From an uncultured Croceitalea sp. (GTDB lineage: Bacteria; Bacteroidota; Bacteroidia; Flavobacteriales; Flavobacteriaceae), in the NCBI GenBank assembly GCA_947503285.1, contig CANNDD010000005.1:186001-250000 (forward strand): DNA of 64,000 bases, read 5' to 3'. Position 1 is the stretch's first letter. Each line of letters begins with the position of its first letter. Below, piece after piece: positions 43,614 to 50,805 of the stretch. The position numbers and the translations under genes are program-made. The notes below the pieces were generated by a model that saw nothing but the letters and a program-made list of their open reading frames with translations, had not been told where the DNA came from and did no database searches.

Positions 43614-44321
43614 CTATTGAGGATTTATCTTGTTCGTTAATGTCTGCTTGCTTACATTTTCATCTGGCAAGCTATACGCTAAAATTTTTGGTGTAATAAC
43701 GGTTTCATTATCATAAATATGTGATTTAATAGTTGCAACAGATTGGAGTGCAGTTGCGATGGAAGAAGCTGATAAATCTGACGTTGTCGGTATTATATCA
43801 TTAATTTTTTGCGAAGCAGCTCCGCTAACTCGTACTTCCAAGGAGCCTTCAATTTTCCCAGTGTTCGCAACTAGTCCAAAAGGACTAGATATGTTGATAC
43901 CAGCTTTTCTAGTCTTAATTTTGGCAACCATACGAATACTTACACCGACTAAAATAGATTCATAGCTAGTTAAGTCATCTCCTAGTAAGGTTTGTGATTG
44001 CGAAAAATCATAAATCACCAAATAGTCCTTACTCTTAGCCGACAAACCAATGCCAAGCACTTTTAATTCTCCATAATTATTTAATTCATAGGTAGTTACA
44101 TTTGATACGAGGTTTGAGAACGAAGGTAGCATTGATTTGTCATGCTTTAGAGAATCCACGAGTGCAATTGAAACAGTCTTGTCTTCATTCACATAATAAA
44201 TTTCACCAGCGTATTCGCGTGGAGTTGTCAAAGCGATATAATCAGAAGTAAACTTTTGAGCTTGTACAATGTTTGTTGCGAACATAATTAGTGATACCAT
44301 AAGGGATAGTGCTTTTCTCAT
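43614..44321 (-). CDS. Hypothetical secreted protein (235 aa)
   Basis: The protein has a signal peptide (LSLMVSLIMFATNIVQAQ) and a mature part with SLKHDKSMLPSFSNLVSNVT and GKIEGSLEVRVSGAASQKI. No family recognised. The C-terminus is Thr/Asn-rich. It lies next to the lipoprotein gene and 287 bp from the integrase, an accessory position. Confidence 0.6.
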   Translation of the reverse strand: MRKALSLMVSLIMFATNIVQAQKFTSDYIALTTPREYAGEIYYVNEDKTVSIALVDSLKHDKSMLPSFSNLVSNVTTYELNNYGELKVLGIGLSAKSKDYLVIYDFSQSQTLLGDDLTSYESILVGVSIRMVAKIKTRKAGINISSPFGLVANTGKIEGSLEVRVSGAASQKINDIIPTTSDLSASSIATALQSVATIKSHIYDNETVITPKILAYSLPDENVSKQTLTNKINPQ

Positions 44322-44607
44322 GTCAGTTTTATTGTATAAAGTGTTAAATTAACCATATGCGTTTCACACTGGTCTAAAAAGGGGGGATAATTAAGGGGTA
44401 TGCTCCTAAGATAGAATAAATCTGTTTTTCGGCCAAACGAGCTAATATCAAAAAATAAAATAAAAATGAACTAATAGTTTATAACCGTTGTCTAGACTTT
44501 CAATTTGTAATTTTTTTAAAAGCTCTAAGAAAGTTAGGTAGGAACTAAAGTTATCCATTCGGTTATTTTTGTTAGAAGTTAAATAACTTCTAATGACATA
44601 AGGAAAA

Positions 44608-45861
44608 TCACTTGTCGGCTAGTTTTTTCTTTAAGATTGCTATATCCTCACTCACTTTTTTATCAAGAACCCTAGCATAAATTTGTGTAGTGGCCAATTT
44701 GGTATGACCTAGTAATTTTGATACCGTTTCAATTGGAACGCCATTAGATAGAGTAACAGTAGTAGCAAAGGTATGTCGAGCCATATGAAAAGTAAGATTC
44801 TTTTTAATCCCCGTGGCATCCGCTATCTCTTTTAAATACAAATTGATTTTTTCGTTGGTGAGCACCGGGAGTAACGTTTCAGTAACTGTGGTGACTGGGT
44901 GCTCTGAGTACTTTTGGATAATAAATTCGGCTTTATTCAATAGAGGTACCTTAACTGGTGTTTTCGTTTTTTGTCTTCTAGTGTATATCCATTTGCTACC
45001 ATCCATTCCTAGGACAATATTATCTATGGTCAGCTGAATAATATCTGCATAAGCAATCCCGGTATAACAACTGAAAACAAATAAATCCCTAACTCTTTCT
45101 AACCGAGCAATGGGAAACTTGTAGGATTCAATATTTGATAACTCATTTTGAGTCAAGAAAGGGCGTTCTCTTTTTTCATAAATTGGTTTCCATCTTATGA
45201 AAGGGTCTCTATCTATCCATTCGATATGGTATCCTAGCGTTACAATTTTTCGAAACCGTTGAATATGTTTCATAACCGTATTATTGCTCATGGCTTTTGG
45301 GTGTCCCTTTGGCCAGTAGGTGTGGAGGTAATTTGCAAATTCACTTATAAATTTATAGCTCAAATCTTTTAAATAAATGTCGGAAGTTCTCAAAACATTA
45401 TTTAAGTAGGTATTGATATACCCTTCGGTCACTTTAAAATTCCTTATAGTACCTTTTGCAAGTGTTTTTTGAATTTTTTTGTTGTGGTATTGGAGTAGGT
45501 TTTGAAGTGTTTTTGAATTTTTTCCTTCCCCAAGATAATTTGCTTTAATCAATTTTGCCGTAACCAACTCGCCTTTAAATTTCAAATCTTGGTAACATTG
45601 AAAAAGCTGAGTTTGCACCTGTTTTAAGTACTCATTTATTTGTCTAGCTTCATTTGAAGTGCCTTTGGCATTTTTCTTTTTAGCGTCCCATAACAGTAAA
45701 GGGATTTTTCTTTTGAGGCTAATATCAACTCGTCTTCCATTTACAGTAATCCTCACATATAGAGGTGCCTCATCATAAATAGCTTTGGATTTTTGCACTA
45801 AAAATAGGGTTGAGAAGGTGTTTTGTGTACGCATAGTTGTCGTCTTTAAATTGTTGAACAT
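44608..45861 (-). CDS. Tyrosine recombinase (integrase) of element B
   Basis: The 417-aa recombinase (a start at 45834, ten residues later, may be the true one) is homologous to the enzyme at 1380-2588. It has the N-terminal arm-binding block YVRITVNGRRVDISLKRK, a SAM-like domain, and catalytic HMARH (His ~359, Arg ~362), LLGH (His ~386) and QIYAR (Tyr ~395). The first catalytic Arg position reads TGIAYADI, so it is Ala, comparable with the missing Arg of IntDOT. It lies 207 bp from the tRNA-Arg end and would drive integration there and excision. Confidence 0.93.
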   Translation of the reverse strand: MFNNLKTTTMRTQNTFSTLFLVQKSKAIYDEAPLYVRITVNGRRVDISLKRKIPLLLWDAKKKNAKGTSNEARQINEYLKQVQTQLFQCYQDLKFKGELVTAKLIKANYLGEGKNSKTLQNLLQYHNKKIQKTLAKGTIRNFKVTEGYINTYLNNVLRTSDIYLKDLSYKFISEFANYLHTYWPKGHPKAMSNNTVMKHIQRFRKIVTLGYHIEWIDRDPFIRWKPIYEKRERPFLTQNELSNIESYKFPIARLERVRDLFVFSCYTGIAYADIIQLTIDNIVLGMDGSKWIYTRRQKTKTPVKVPLLNKAEFIIQKYSEHPVTTVTETLLPVLTNEKINLYLKEIADATGIKKNLTFHMARHTFATTVTLSNGVPIETVSKLLGHTKLATTQIYARVLDKKVSEDIAILKKKLADK

Positions 45862-46014
45862 TTACCGAGACGAAAGTCAAATCAACTATTCCAATTCAAT
45901 GAAAAGTTTGAAGAAAGTGTGGGCTAAGCCCACACTATTAGAAAAGGTACCTTTTTAGCACACATTTAAAATCAAATCAAATCAAATCTTATGTACTCCT
46001 AAAAACTTGAAAAC
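45862..46014. promoter_or_regulatory. Integrase/att regulatory region with palindromes and AAATC repeats
   Basis: The gap holds a near-perfect palindrome AGTGTGGGCT-A-AGCCCACACT (45916-45936), a second palindrome AAAAGGTACCTTTT (45942-45955), and a run of four AAATC repeats (about 45969-45989). This layout suits arm-type sites for the integrase or excisionase near attR. The assignments are by position. Confidence 0.5.
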
Positions 46015-46015
46015 C

Positions 46016-46041
46016 ATGTAAATCATAAGACTTACATGGTT
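46016..46041 (-). terminator. Terminator after tRNA-Arg
   Basis: CCATGTAA and TTACATGG pair across a 10-base loop, with T-rich sequence on both sides. It follows the tRNA 3' end on the minus strand and matches the hairpin beside the inner att copy in placement, not in sequence. Confidence 0.55.
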
Positions 46042-46065
46042 TTGTTACTGCTTGATACAGTTTTT

Positions 46066-46091
46066 AGTGACCTCGGCAGGATTCAAACCTG
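46066..46091 (-). other. att site: tRNA-Arg 3' end (right boundary of element B)
   Basis: Identical to 2813-2838 over 26 bases. It covers the acceptor strand, T-arm 3' half and two bases beyond the tRNA end. The integrase gene of element B is 207 bp away. Confidence 0.88.
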
Positions 46092-46141
46092 CAACCTTCT
46101 GAGCCGTAATCAGATGCGCTATTCAGTTGCGCCACGAGGCC
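46068..46141 (-). tRNA. tRNA-Arg (anticodon ACG)
   Basis: The 74-nt gene folds fully: 7-bp acceptor stem (GGCCTCG with CGAGGTC, one G-U), D-stem GCGC/GCGC, anticodon stem TCTGA/TCAGA with loop TTACGGC (anticodon ACG) and T-stem GCAGG/CCTGC with loop TTTGAAT. The CCA end is not encoded. The 3' end serves as the insertion site of elements A and B. A damaged relative follows at 46181-46276. Confidence 0.95.
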
Positions 46142-46180
46142 TATTTGGAATTTTCACGCATTCCAGGGCGTCTTGTTTTT

Positions 46181-46276
46181 GTCCTCGGCAGCCCCGAAAC
46201 TTCGGGGAAACCTGCAACCTTCTGAGCCGTAATCAGATGCGCTATTCTCCCGATACTTCGGGAGCGTCACGCGGCC
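46181..46276 (-). pseudogene. Degenerate tRNA-Arg copy with palindromes in the D and T loops
   Basis: The 96-nt sequence matches tRNA-Arg in the anticodon arm (loop TTACGGC), T-stem and most of the acceptor, but the acceptor has two mismatches (GGCCGCG with CGAGGAC). In the D-loop position, CTCCCGATACTTCGGGAG (46247-46264) replaces a few bases; in the T-loop position, CCCCGAAACTTCGGGG (46192-46207) does the same. Both are members of one CCCGAAnCTTCGGG palindrome family. The result could still fold as a tRNA-like core with two extra hairpins, but charging is unlikely. Confidence 0.8.
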
Positions 46277-46352
46277 CTTAATTTTCCGTTTAAAGGGTTG
46301 CAAATATATTTCTTTTTACATTTAACCACAAACTTAAGTGCAATCTATAGCT

Positions 46353-46865
46353 ATGGATTTTAATAACTATATCAGGGATGTTGCCAATTTTCCGACCACT
46401 GGTGTCGGTTTTAAGGATATTACCCCACTTCTAAAAGATAAAACTGCCTTTAAAGCGGCCGCCAAAGCGTTGCTTCATATGGCCGATGGACTAAAAGTGG
46501 ATAAGGTGGTGGGTATGGAAAGTCGTGGGTTCTTCTTTGGGCCGGTCTTGGCGGTTGAATTGGAAGCTGGGTTTATCCCTGTTCGCAAGGTAGGGAAACT
46601 CCCAGCTGAAAAAATTTCACAAACATATGATTTAGAGTACGGTACCGATACCCTGGAAATACATAAGGATAGTATCCAAAAAGGGGACAAGGTCTTAATT
46701 CATGACGATGTGCTGGCTACAGGCGGAACAGCAGCTGCCGTTTGTAAGTTGGTGGAGGCGTTGGGAGGCGAAATCGTACAATGCAATTTTTTGATTGAAC
46801 TTGGTTTTTTAAATGGAAAGGAAAAATTGAAGGGCTACGAAGTACATTCTTTGTTACGATATTAG
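46353..46865 (+). CDS. apt: Adenine phosphoribosyltransferase
   Basis: The ATG at 46353 is chosen over a GTG at 46338 because it gives the usual APT start (MDFNNYIRDVANFP). The 170-aa protein has GVGFKDITPLL, DKVVGMESRGFFFGPVLA and the PRPP loop VLIHDDVLATGGTAAAV. It salvages adenine to AMP. It is a housekeeping gene marking the chromosome side of the ICE. Its end overlaps a small minus-strand gene by 4 bp. Confidence 0.95.
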   Translation: MDFNNYIRDVANFPTTGVGFKDITPLLKDKTAFKAAAKALLHMADGLKVDKVVGMESRGFFFGPVLAVELEAGFIPVRKVGKLPAEKISQTYDLEYGTDTLEIHKDSIQKGDKVLIHDDVLATGGTAAAVCKLVEALGGEIVQCNFLIELGFLNGKEKLKGYEVHSLLRY

Positions 46866-47014
46866 CCCAGTGCCTTTGTAGTTACGTAATAGCGCCAACC
46901 TATAATGGCCAATTGAAATTTTGTAGCCTTTGATAGGTCCAATTGTCTTTTAGTATAAGAGGGAAGTAGCAGTTTGTTGCATTTCGCAAGTACTTTAAAA
47001 AACGCGTGGCTCAT
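46862..47014 (-). CDS. Small conserved flavobacterial protein (50 aa)
   Basis: The frame begins MSHAFFKVLAKCNKLLLPSY and includes QLDLSKATKFQLAIIGWRYY. I recognise this K-L-LPSY-x-x-QLDL-x-KA-KFQLA-IGWRYYVT pattern as a short conserved protein of Flavobacteriia, sometimes annotated as SsrA-binding protein, whose real role is unclear. It is basic and ends VTTKALG. It lies downstream of a terminator and an Ile/Leu/Val-rich mini-ORF. Confidence 0.75.
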   Translation of the reverse strand: MSHAFFKVLAKCNKLLLPSYTKRQLDLSKATKFQLAIIGWRYYVTTKALG

Positions 47015-47034
47015 CGATTGTTTTTGACCAAAAT

Positions 47035-47067
47035 ACAAAAATAAAAGCTCGACACGGGGCCGAGCTT
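47035..47067 (-). terminator. Terminator between the mini-ORF and the 50-aa gene
   Basis: AAGCTCG (47045-47051) and CGAGCTT (47061-47067) pair around a 9-base GC-rich loop. On the minus strand TTTATTTTTG follows. It stands between the tandem hairpin repeats and the 50-aa gene. Confidence 0.75.
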
Positions 47068-47082
47068 CTATTCCAATTTCGT

Positions 47083-47143
47083 TTTTTGATTGCGATTGGG
47101 TTGATGAGACCCTTTTTGATTGATTTCAGGGTTGATGAGGCCC
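47083..47143 (-). repeat. Two tandem ~30-bp hairpin repeats
   Basis: Units 47083-47112 and 47113-47143 share TTTTTGATTG and GGGTTGATGAG-CCC. Each can fold as a small hairpin (GGGT/ACCC or GGG/CCC) with the same loop, TGATGA. A third partial unit (TTTTTTGATAG) follows at about 47150. They lie in the transcript after the 20-aa ORF. Confidence 0.7.
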
Positions 47144-47173
47144 TCTTTGTTTTTTGATAGTGATAACAAAAGA

Positions 47174-47236
47174 TTAAATCGCGATAGCTATAAGACTTAA
47201 TACTAAGGTTACAACAAACTTTACTAGTGCGATCAT
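47174..47236 (-). CDS. 20-aa hydrophobic ORF (leader- or toxin-like)
   Basis: The frame encodes MIALVKFVVTLVLSLIAIAI. Fifteen of 20 residues are Ile, Leu, Val or Ala. An A-rich sequence (AAAAAAAATCAAAA) precedes the ATG on the minus strand. Downstream come two tandem hairpins and a strong terminator. The peptide could be a membrane-active type I toxin-like peptide or an Ile/Leu/Val leader peptide that controls the terminator. It may also be chance, but the combination is suggestive. Confidence 0.45.
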   Translation of the reverse strand: MIALVKFVVTLVLSLIAIAI

Positions 47237-47603
47237 TTTTGATTTTTTTTAGGTTATTAATAGTTGTTTTATGAATTGATTTTTTGAAGATATGTTGATA
47301 ACTATCATGTTTCCAAATATCTAGCATCGATTTAATATAATTGCATACACAATTGTAAGTAAATAAATGAATTCAAATTTAAAAATGATGTGAATTACTT
47401 TATTAAGGTTTCATATTCAAATACAAAAATGTATTTTATATTATAAAATGAAATAAATATAGCGTCGTTTTTTATCAATTTTTGACCAACAAGGGCCTTT
47501 TCGTTTCCGAAAGTTGGATTTTCATGGGTTTCATTTTTTGGCAAATGAAAAAGCCGACCAAATCCAGGTCGGCTAAAGGTTACTGAACGCTATGTGGTCG
47601 AAC
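47237..47603. other. AT-rich intergenic stretch with a GC hairpin
   Basis: No gene was seen. AGCCGAC...GTCGGCT (about 47550-47574) is a strong hairpin just after the blaR-like gene (minus strand) and probably its terminator. The rest is very AT-rich. Confidence 0.5.
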
Positions 47604-49349
47604 CTACTTTTTATTTTTTGTCGTTATTTCCACAACCCCATTTTTTGCCTTTTTACCGTATTTGGCAATGGATTTTTTTCCTTTGTAGACATTTACGGTT
47701 TCAACGTCTTTTGGTAACAGTTTTTTTACTTGTTTTTCAGAAGCCTCTTTTCCATCAACTATGAACAGGGGTTTCTCTTTGCCATTGGTATCAATGAAAA
47801 AAAACCCTCCATCTTCACCAATAACTTCAATATCCTCATGGTCGTCTGAATCTTTCATTATGAAGACATGACCGTCCTTTTTATCACTTTTTGAATTTTT
47901 TAGTCTTATTTTTTTTCGCAATACCCTTTTTTTGTCACCATCACTATTGACGATTACGTGTACCCCTTCTTCGTCTGGGTCTTCATCAAAGTGAATATCA
48001 AGATCATGCTCGTGTATTTCGTCTTCGTCGATTTCAATACCGTTAAGATAGAATTTGTTAGACCCGTCTTCCTTTTTGATTATAACTTCAGTATGATCGT
48101 CATTCCCTGAGCTGATCCAAACATTTTTGCGAGCCGTATGTATCTTTGTGACACCCGAACCCGCAGAACCCTTACCACCTATAGAGACTAAATTGTTTTT
48201 AGGATCTATTAAAATCACCAAGGGAGAAATACCACTGTCATTATCGGATGATTTAAAGGAATTCGAGAACTTACCCCCATTTTCCCCTATACCTGAAACG
48301 TTGAGGCTAATGTCGGTGATCTCATCATTCTCGTTATGAACAACGGTATATGAAAAATCGATATCGTCTTTTGCCAAATCGGCCTTGATCTCTTCCAACT
48401 CTTCATTAGTAGTGTTCTTGCCAATTAAGATTTCTATGGACTTGCCTTCATTGACAACAATACTACTATTCGATTTAAAGGTATATACTTTAGAGGTATT
48501 GAAAGCCATTAAGAAAAGTGCTAACAATGGTATGATCAGCAATAACTTTAAAGTGTTCATTTTTTGGGACTGATTTTGGTTTAACATGACTATTCGATTT
48601 TTGATTAATGAATTATAAAATGGATTTGCGATAGGAAGCTTGACCGTTCCAATCGCTTGTTTGAGCATTACATATTGATATGACTTTTTACATAGGGTAT
48701 TTTGACAAGCTTCCGAATCGGCTAGATATTCAAGATTTTGCTTTAGAAGGTTTTTATAGACCCAGATAAAAGGATTGAACCATTGAAATATCAAAACGAG
48801 TTCCAAAAAAAGAATATCGATGGAATGTAATTGTTTTGCATGACCCTCTTCATGGGCAATAATCGCCTCGAGCTCATTTTTACCGAATTGACTAGGGTGG
48901 TAAAAAATATAATTAAAGAACGAAAAAGGTGAAAGTTCTTCGTCGGTTTCAACATGGATAAAAGCATCACGTTTCAAAATTTTCCCACCTTTAATGCGGG
49001 TTCGTATAGCATTGAATTGCAGCACCAACCGGGTCAGAAAAAAGAGAACGCCAAGCGTGTATATAAATAGTAACAAGCTATTCCAGTTTAAGAGGGAAAA
49101 CAAATCGTTGGTCGTAATCACCTTGAAGGAATCGTCACCTGCCTGTAAACCGTTCAATGTGTCAAATGCTATGGTGACTTCTCTTTTAATGGTAACAAGG
49201 GGAAGTAGAATCGAGGCAATAAGTCCTGTCAACAAAAACCATCGATTTTTCACAAAATAAGTTTCCCGTTTAAGAAACAAAATATAGGTCAACCCAAAAA
49301 GAAATAGGACCCCTGAAGCCTTTAGTAGATAAATTAAGAATACTTCCAT
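47604..49349 (-). CDS. M56-family (BlaR1-like) metallopeptidase
   Basis: The 581-aa protein has four N-terminal transmembrane segments, with the zinc motif HEEGH in IIAHEEGHAKQLHS (about 165-178), followed by NLEYLADSEAC. The rest is periplasmic: a long beta-rich region with GISPLVILIDPKNNLVSIGG and a C-terminal TonB-plug-like part (PLFIVDGKEASEKQVKKLLP, VVEITTKNKK). In BlaR1 systems a signal activates the peptidase, which removes the BlaI repressor. The start overlaps the BlaI stop (TAATG). Confidence 0.92.
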   Translation of the reverse strand: MEVFLIYLLKASGVLFLFGLTYILFLKRETYFVKNRWFLLTGLIASILLPLVTIKREVTIAFDTLNGLQAGDDSFKVITTNDLFSLLNWNSLLLFIYTLGVLFFLTRLVLQFNAIRTRIKGGKILKRDAFIHVETDEELSPFSFFNYIFYHPSQFGKNELEAIIAHEEGHAKQLHSIDILFLELVLIFQWFNPFIWVYKNLLKQNLEYLADSEACQNTLCKKSYQYVMLKQAIGTVKLPIANPFYNSLIKNRIVMLNQNQSQKMNTLKLLLIIPLLALFLMAFNTSKVYTFKSNSSIVVNEGKSIEILIGKNTTNEELEEIKADLAKDDIDFSYTVVHNENDEITDISLNVSGIGENGGKFSNSFKSSDNDSGISPLVILIDPKNNLVSIGGKGSAGSGVTKIHTARKNVWISSGNDDHTEVIIKKEDGSNKFYLNGIEIDEDEIHEHDLDIHFDEDPDEEGVHVIVNSDGDKKRVLRKKIRLKNSKSDKKDGHVFIMKDSDDHEDIEVIGEDGGFFFIDTNGKEKPLFIVDGKEASEKQVKKLLPKDVETVNVYKGKKSIAKYGKKAKNGVVEITTKNKK

Positions 49350-49708
49350 TACTTTTTGTTTTCAATGAGTTTAATGATCTCTTTCAATTCTTCGATGGAA
49401 ATTTTTTCCTCCTTGGCAAAAAAAGAAACCAAGCTTTTGTATGAATTATCATAGTAATCTGCAATGGTGTTGTTGATGAATGTTTTACGATAGGCTTCTT
49501 TGGTCACCATGGGGAAGTACCTATGGGTATTACCAAAGGCTTCGTGGCCTACATAACCCTTTTCCTCTAAATTTCGCACAATCGTCGAAAGGGTGTTGTA
49601 ATGCGGTTTGTCACCCGTTATTTCATGAAGTACTTCTTTGACGAAGGCTTTTTTAAGCTTCCAGAGTATTTTCATGACCTGTTCTTCTTTGTTGGTAAGT
49701 CTTTGCAT
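49349..49708 (-). CDS. BlaI/MecI/CopY-family repressor
   Basis: The 119-aa protein (start at 49708; an in-frame ATG at 49729 would add 7 residues) is a winged-helix repressor: LTNKEEQVMKILWKLKKAFVK, then KPHYNTLSTIVRNLEEKGYV and HEAFGNTHRYFPMV. It controls its own operon with the BlaR1-like partner. Two dyads upstream fit its operator. Confidence 0.93.
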   Translation of the reverse strand: MQRLTNKEEQVMKILWKLKKAFVKEVLHEITGDKPHYNTLSTIVRNLEEKGYVGHEAFGNTHRYFPMVTKEAYRKTFINNTIADYYDNSYKSLVSFFAKEEKISIEELKEIIKLIENKK

Positions 49709-49755
49709 TTTTCTTTTTTCTGGATTCAAACATAATACGGGATTTTTAGTTAAAC

Positions 49756-49791
49756 AACTATTTTTATAGTTATTTAACTATTTATTTAGTT
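49756..49791. promoter_or_regulatory. Two operator dyads for the BlaI-like repressor
   Basis: AACTA-N6-TAGTT occurs at 49756-49771 and again at 49776-49791, exactly 20 bp apart centre to centre (two helical turns). They lie 48-83 bp upstream of the repressor start. BlaI-type operators are paired dyads of this kind, though the classical core differs. Confidence 0.65.
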
Positions 49792-49858
49792 TTCTGTTTT
49801 ATTTTCTAAATCACTTTTAGAACAAATCTTAATTTATCTTTATGCTTTTAAAATAGCT

Positions 49859-50797
49859 ATGCTAGATTTTATATTGATAATCGCAGGATTGGTTTTATTG
49901 ATCGTTGGTGGTAACTGGTTGTTGAAGGCTGCGGTGGCATTATCTTTAAAATTGGAAATACCCAAGATCATCATTGGTATGACCGTGGTCTCTTTTGCGA
50001 CTTCAGCACCCGAACTTATCGTAAGTATAAAAGCCGCCCTCGATGGTTTTCCCGATTTGGCATTGGGTAATGTGGTAGGGTCTAATATTGCAAACCTAGG
50101 TTTGGTACTTGCCATTACCGTTCTAATGGGCAGTATGGATGTGCGTAAAAGCTTCTATACAACCGACTGGCCCGTTATGATGATTGCCTCACTGTTGTTT
50201 GTCGGGTTTGTTTATTTTGACGGCACCCTACAACAATACGAGGGAATCATAATGGTTTCTTTGTTATTTGCCTTTTTGGTTTACCTATTACGTTTTCAAA
50301 AAACTGCGGTCGTAGACGAGTTGCCAGATGATGATGAACCACTACCGCTTTATAAGACGGCACTTTTTCTCGGGCTAGGGGGTACCGCACTTTGGGGAGG
50401 CTCTGAATTACTGATCAATGGCGCGGTCGGGCTAGCTTCCTCTTTTGGGGTTAGCGACCGAATTATCGGTATTACCATAGTTTCGGTGGGCACCAGCATT
50501 CCTGAATTGGCAGCCTCCATTATTGCCGTTTTGAAAAAAGAGAAGGCCATTTCATTAGGCAACCTTATCGGCTCCAATATCTTTAACCTGCTTGCGGTAT
50601 TGGGTATTACTGCAATAATTACCCCGATTAACGTAGTCGATCAAGGGCTATTGACCAATGATATTTTCTGGATGCTCGGTATATCCTTTCTGATCCTGCC
50701 CTTGGTCTTTATTCCGAAAGGGCTTCGTTTGGAATGGCGAGATGGGTTGGTTCTGATTGCGATATATTGCACTTTTATCTATCTTACCGTTAATTAA
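49859..50797 (+). CDS. Calcium/sodium antiporter (YrbG family)
   Basis: The 312-aa membrane protein has the two inverted repeats of the Na/Ca exchanger family: SAPELIVSI...GSNIANLGL in the first half and SIPELAASI...GSNIFNLLAVLG in the second. About ten hydrophobic helices are visible. It exports Ca2+ or imports it in exchange for Na+. It is divergent from the BlaI-type operon and ends 9 bp before the next gene. Confidence 0.93.
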   Translation: MLDFILIIAGLVLLIVGGNWLLKAAVALSLKLEIPKIIIGMTVVSFATSAPELIVSIKAALDGFPDLALGNVVGSNIANLGLVLAITVLMGSMDVRKSFYTTDWPVMMIASLLFVGFVYFDGTLQQYEGIIMVSLLFAFLVYLLRFQKTAVVDELPDDDEPLPLYKTALFLGLGGTALWGGSELLINGAVGLASSFGVSDRIIGITIVSVGTSIPELAASIIAVLKKEKAISLGNLIGSNIFNLLAVLGITAIITPINVVDQGLLTNDIFWMLGISFLILPLVFIPKGLRLEWRDGLVLIAIYCTFIYLTVN

Positions 50798-50805
50798 ATA
50801 GCAAA

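Larger units (their letters stand above)
2839..46091. mobile_element. Element B: ~43-kb integrative conjugative element at tRNA-Arg
   Basis: The unit is bounded by 26-bp direct repeats at 2813-2838 and 46066-46091. It carries a complete set of conjugation functions (candidate oriT, BfmA, relaxase, coupling protein, VirB2-VirB10-like operon), an excisionase-like gene, RteC, a repressor and an integrase next to the tRNA end. Cargo consists of two RiPP clusters and several unknown secreted proteins. The genes are coherent and mostly intact; only a peptidoglycan amidase is clearly broken. No insertion sequence was seen inside it. Confidence 0.88.

Noticed and set aside
47083-47143. CRISPR array
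   Set aside because: Only two adjacent units with no spacers; they are tandem hairpins. No cas genes or other arrays were seen in the window.
46995-47327. 110-aa minus-strand frame across the hairpin repeats and terminator
   Set aside because: It runs through a strong terminator, tandem repeats and two better small frames, has poor composition and no recognisable family.
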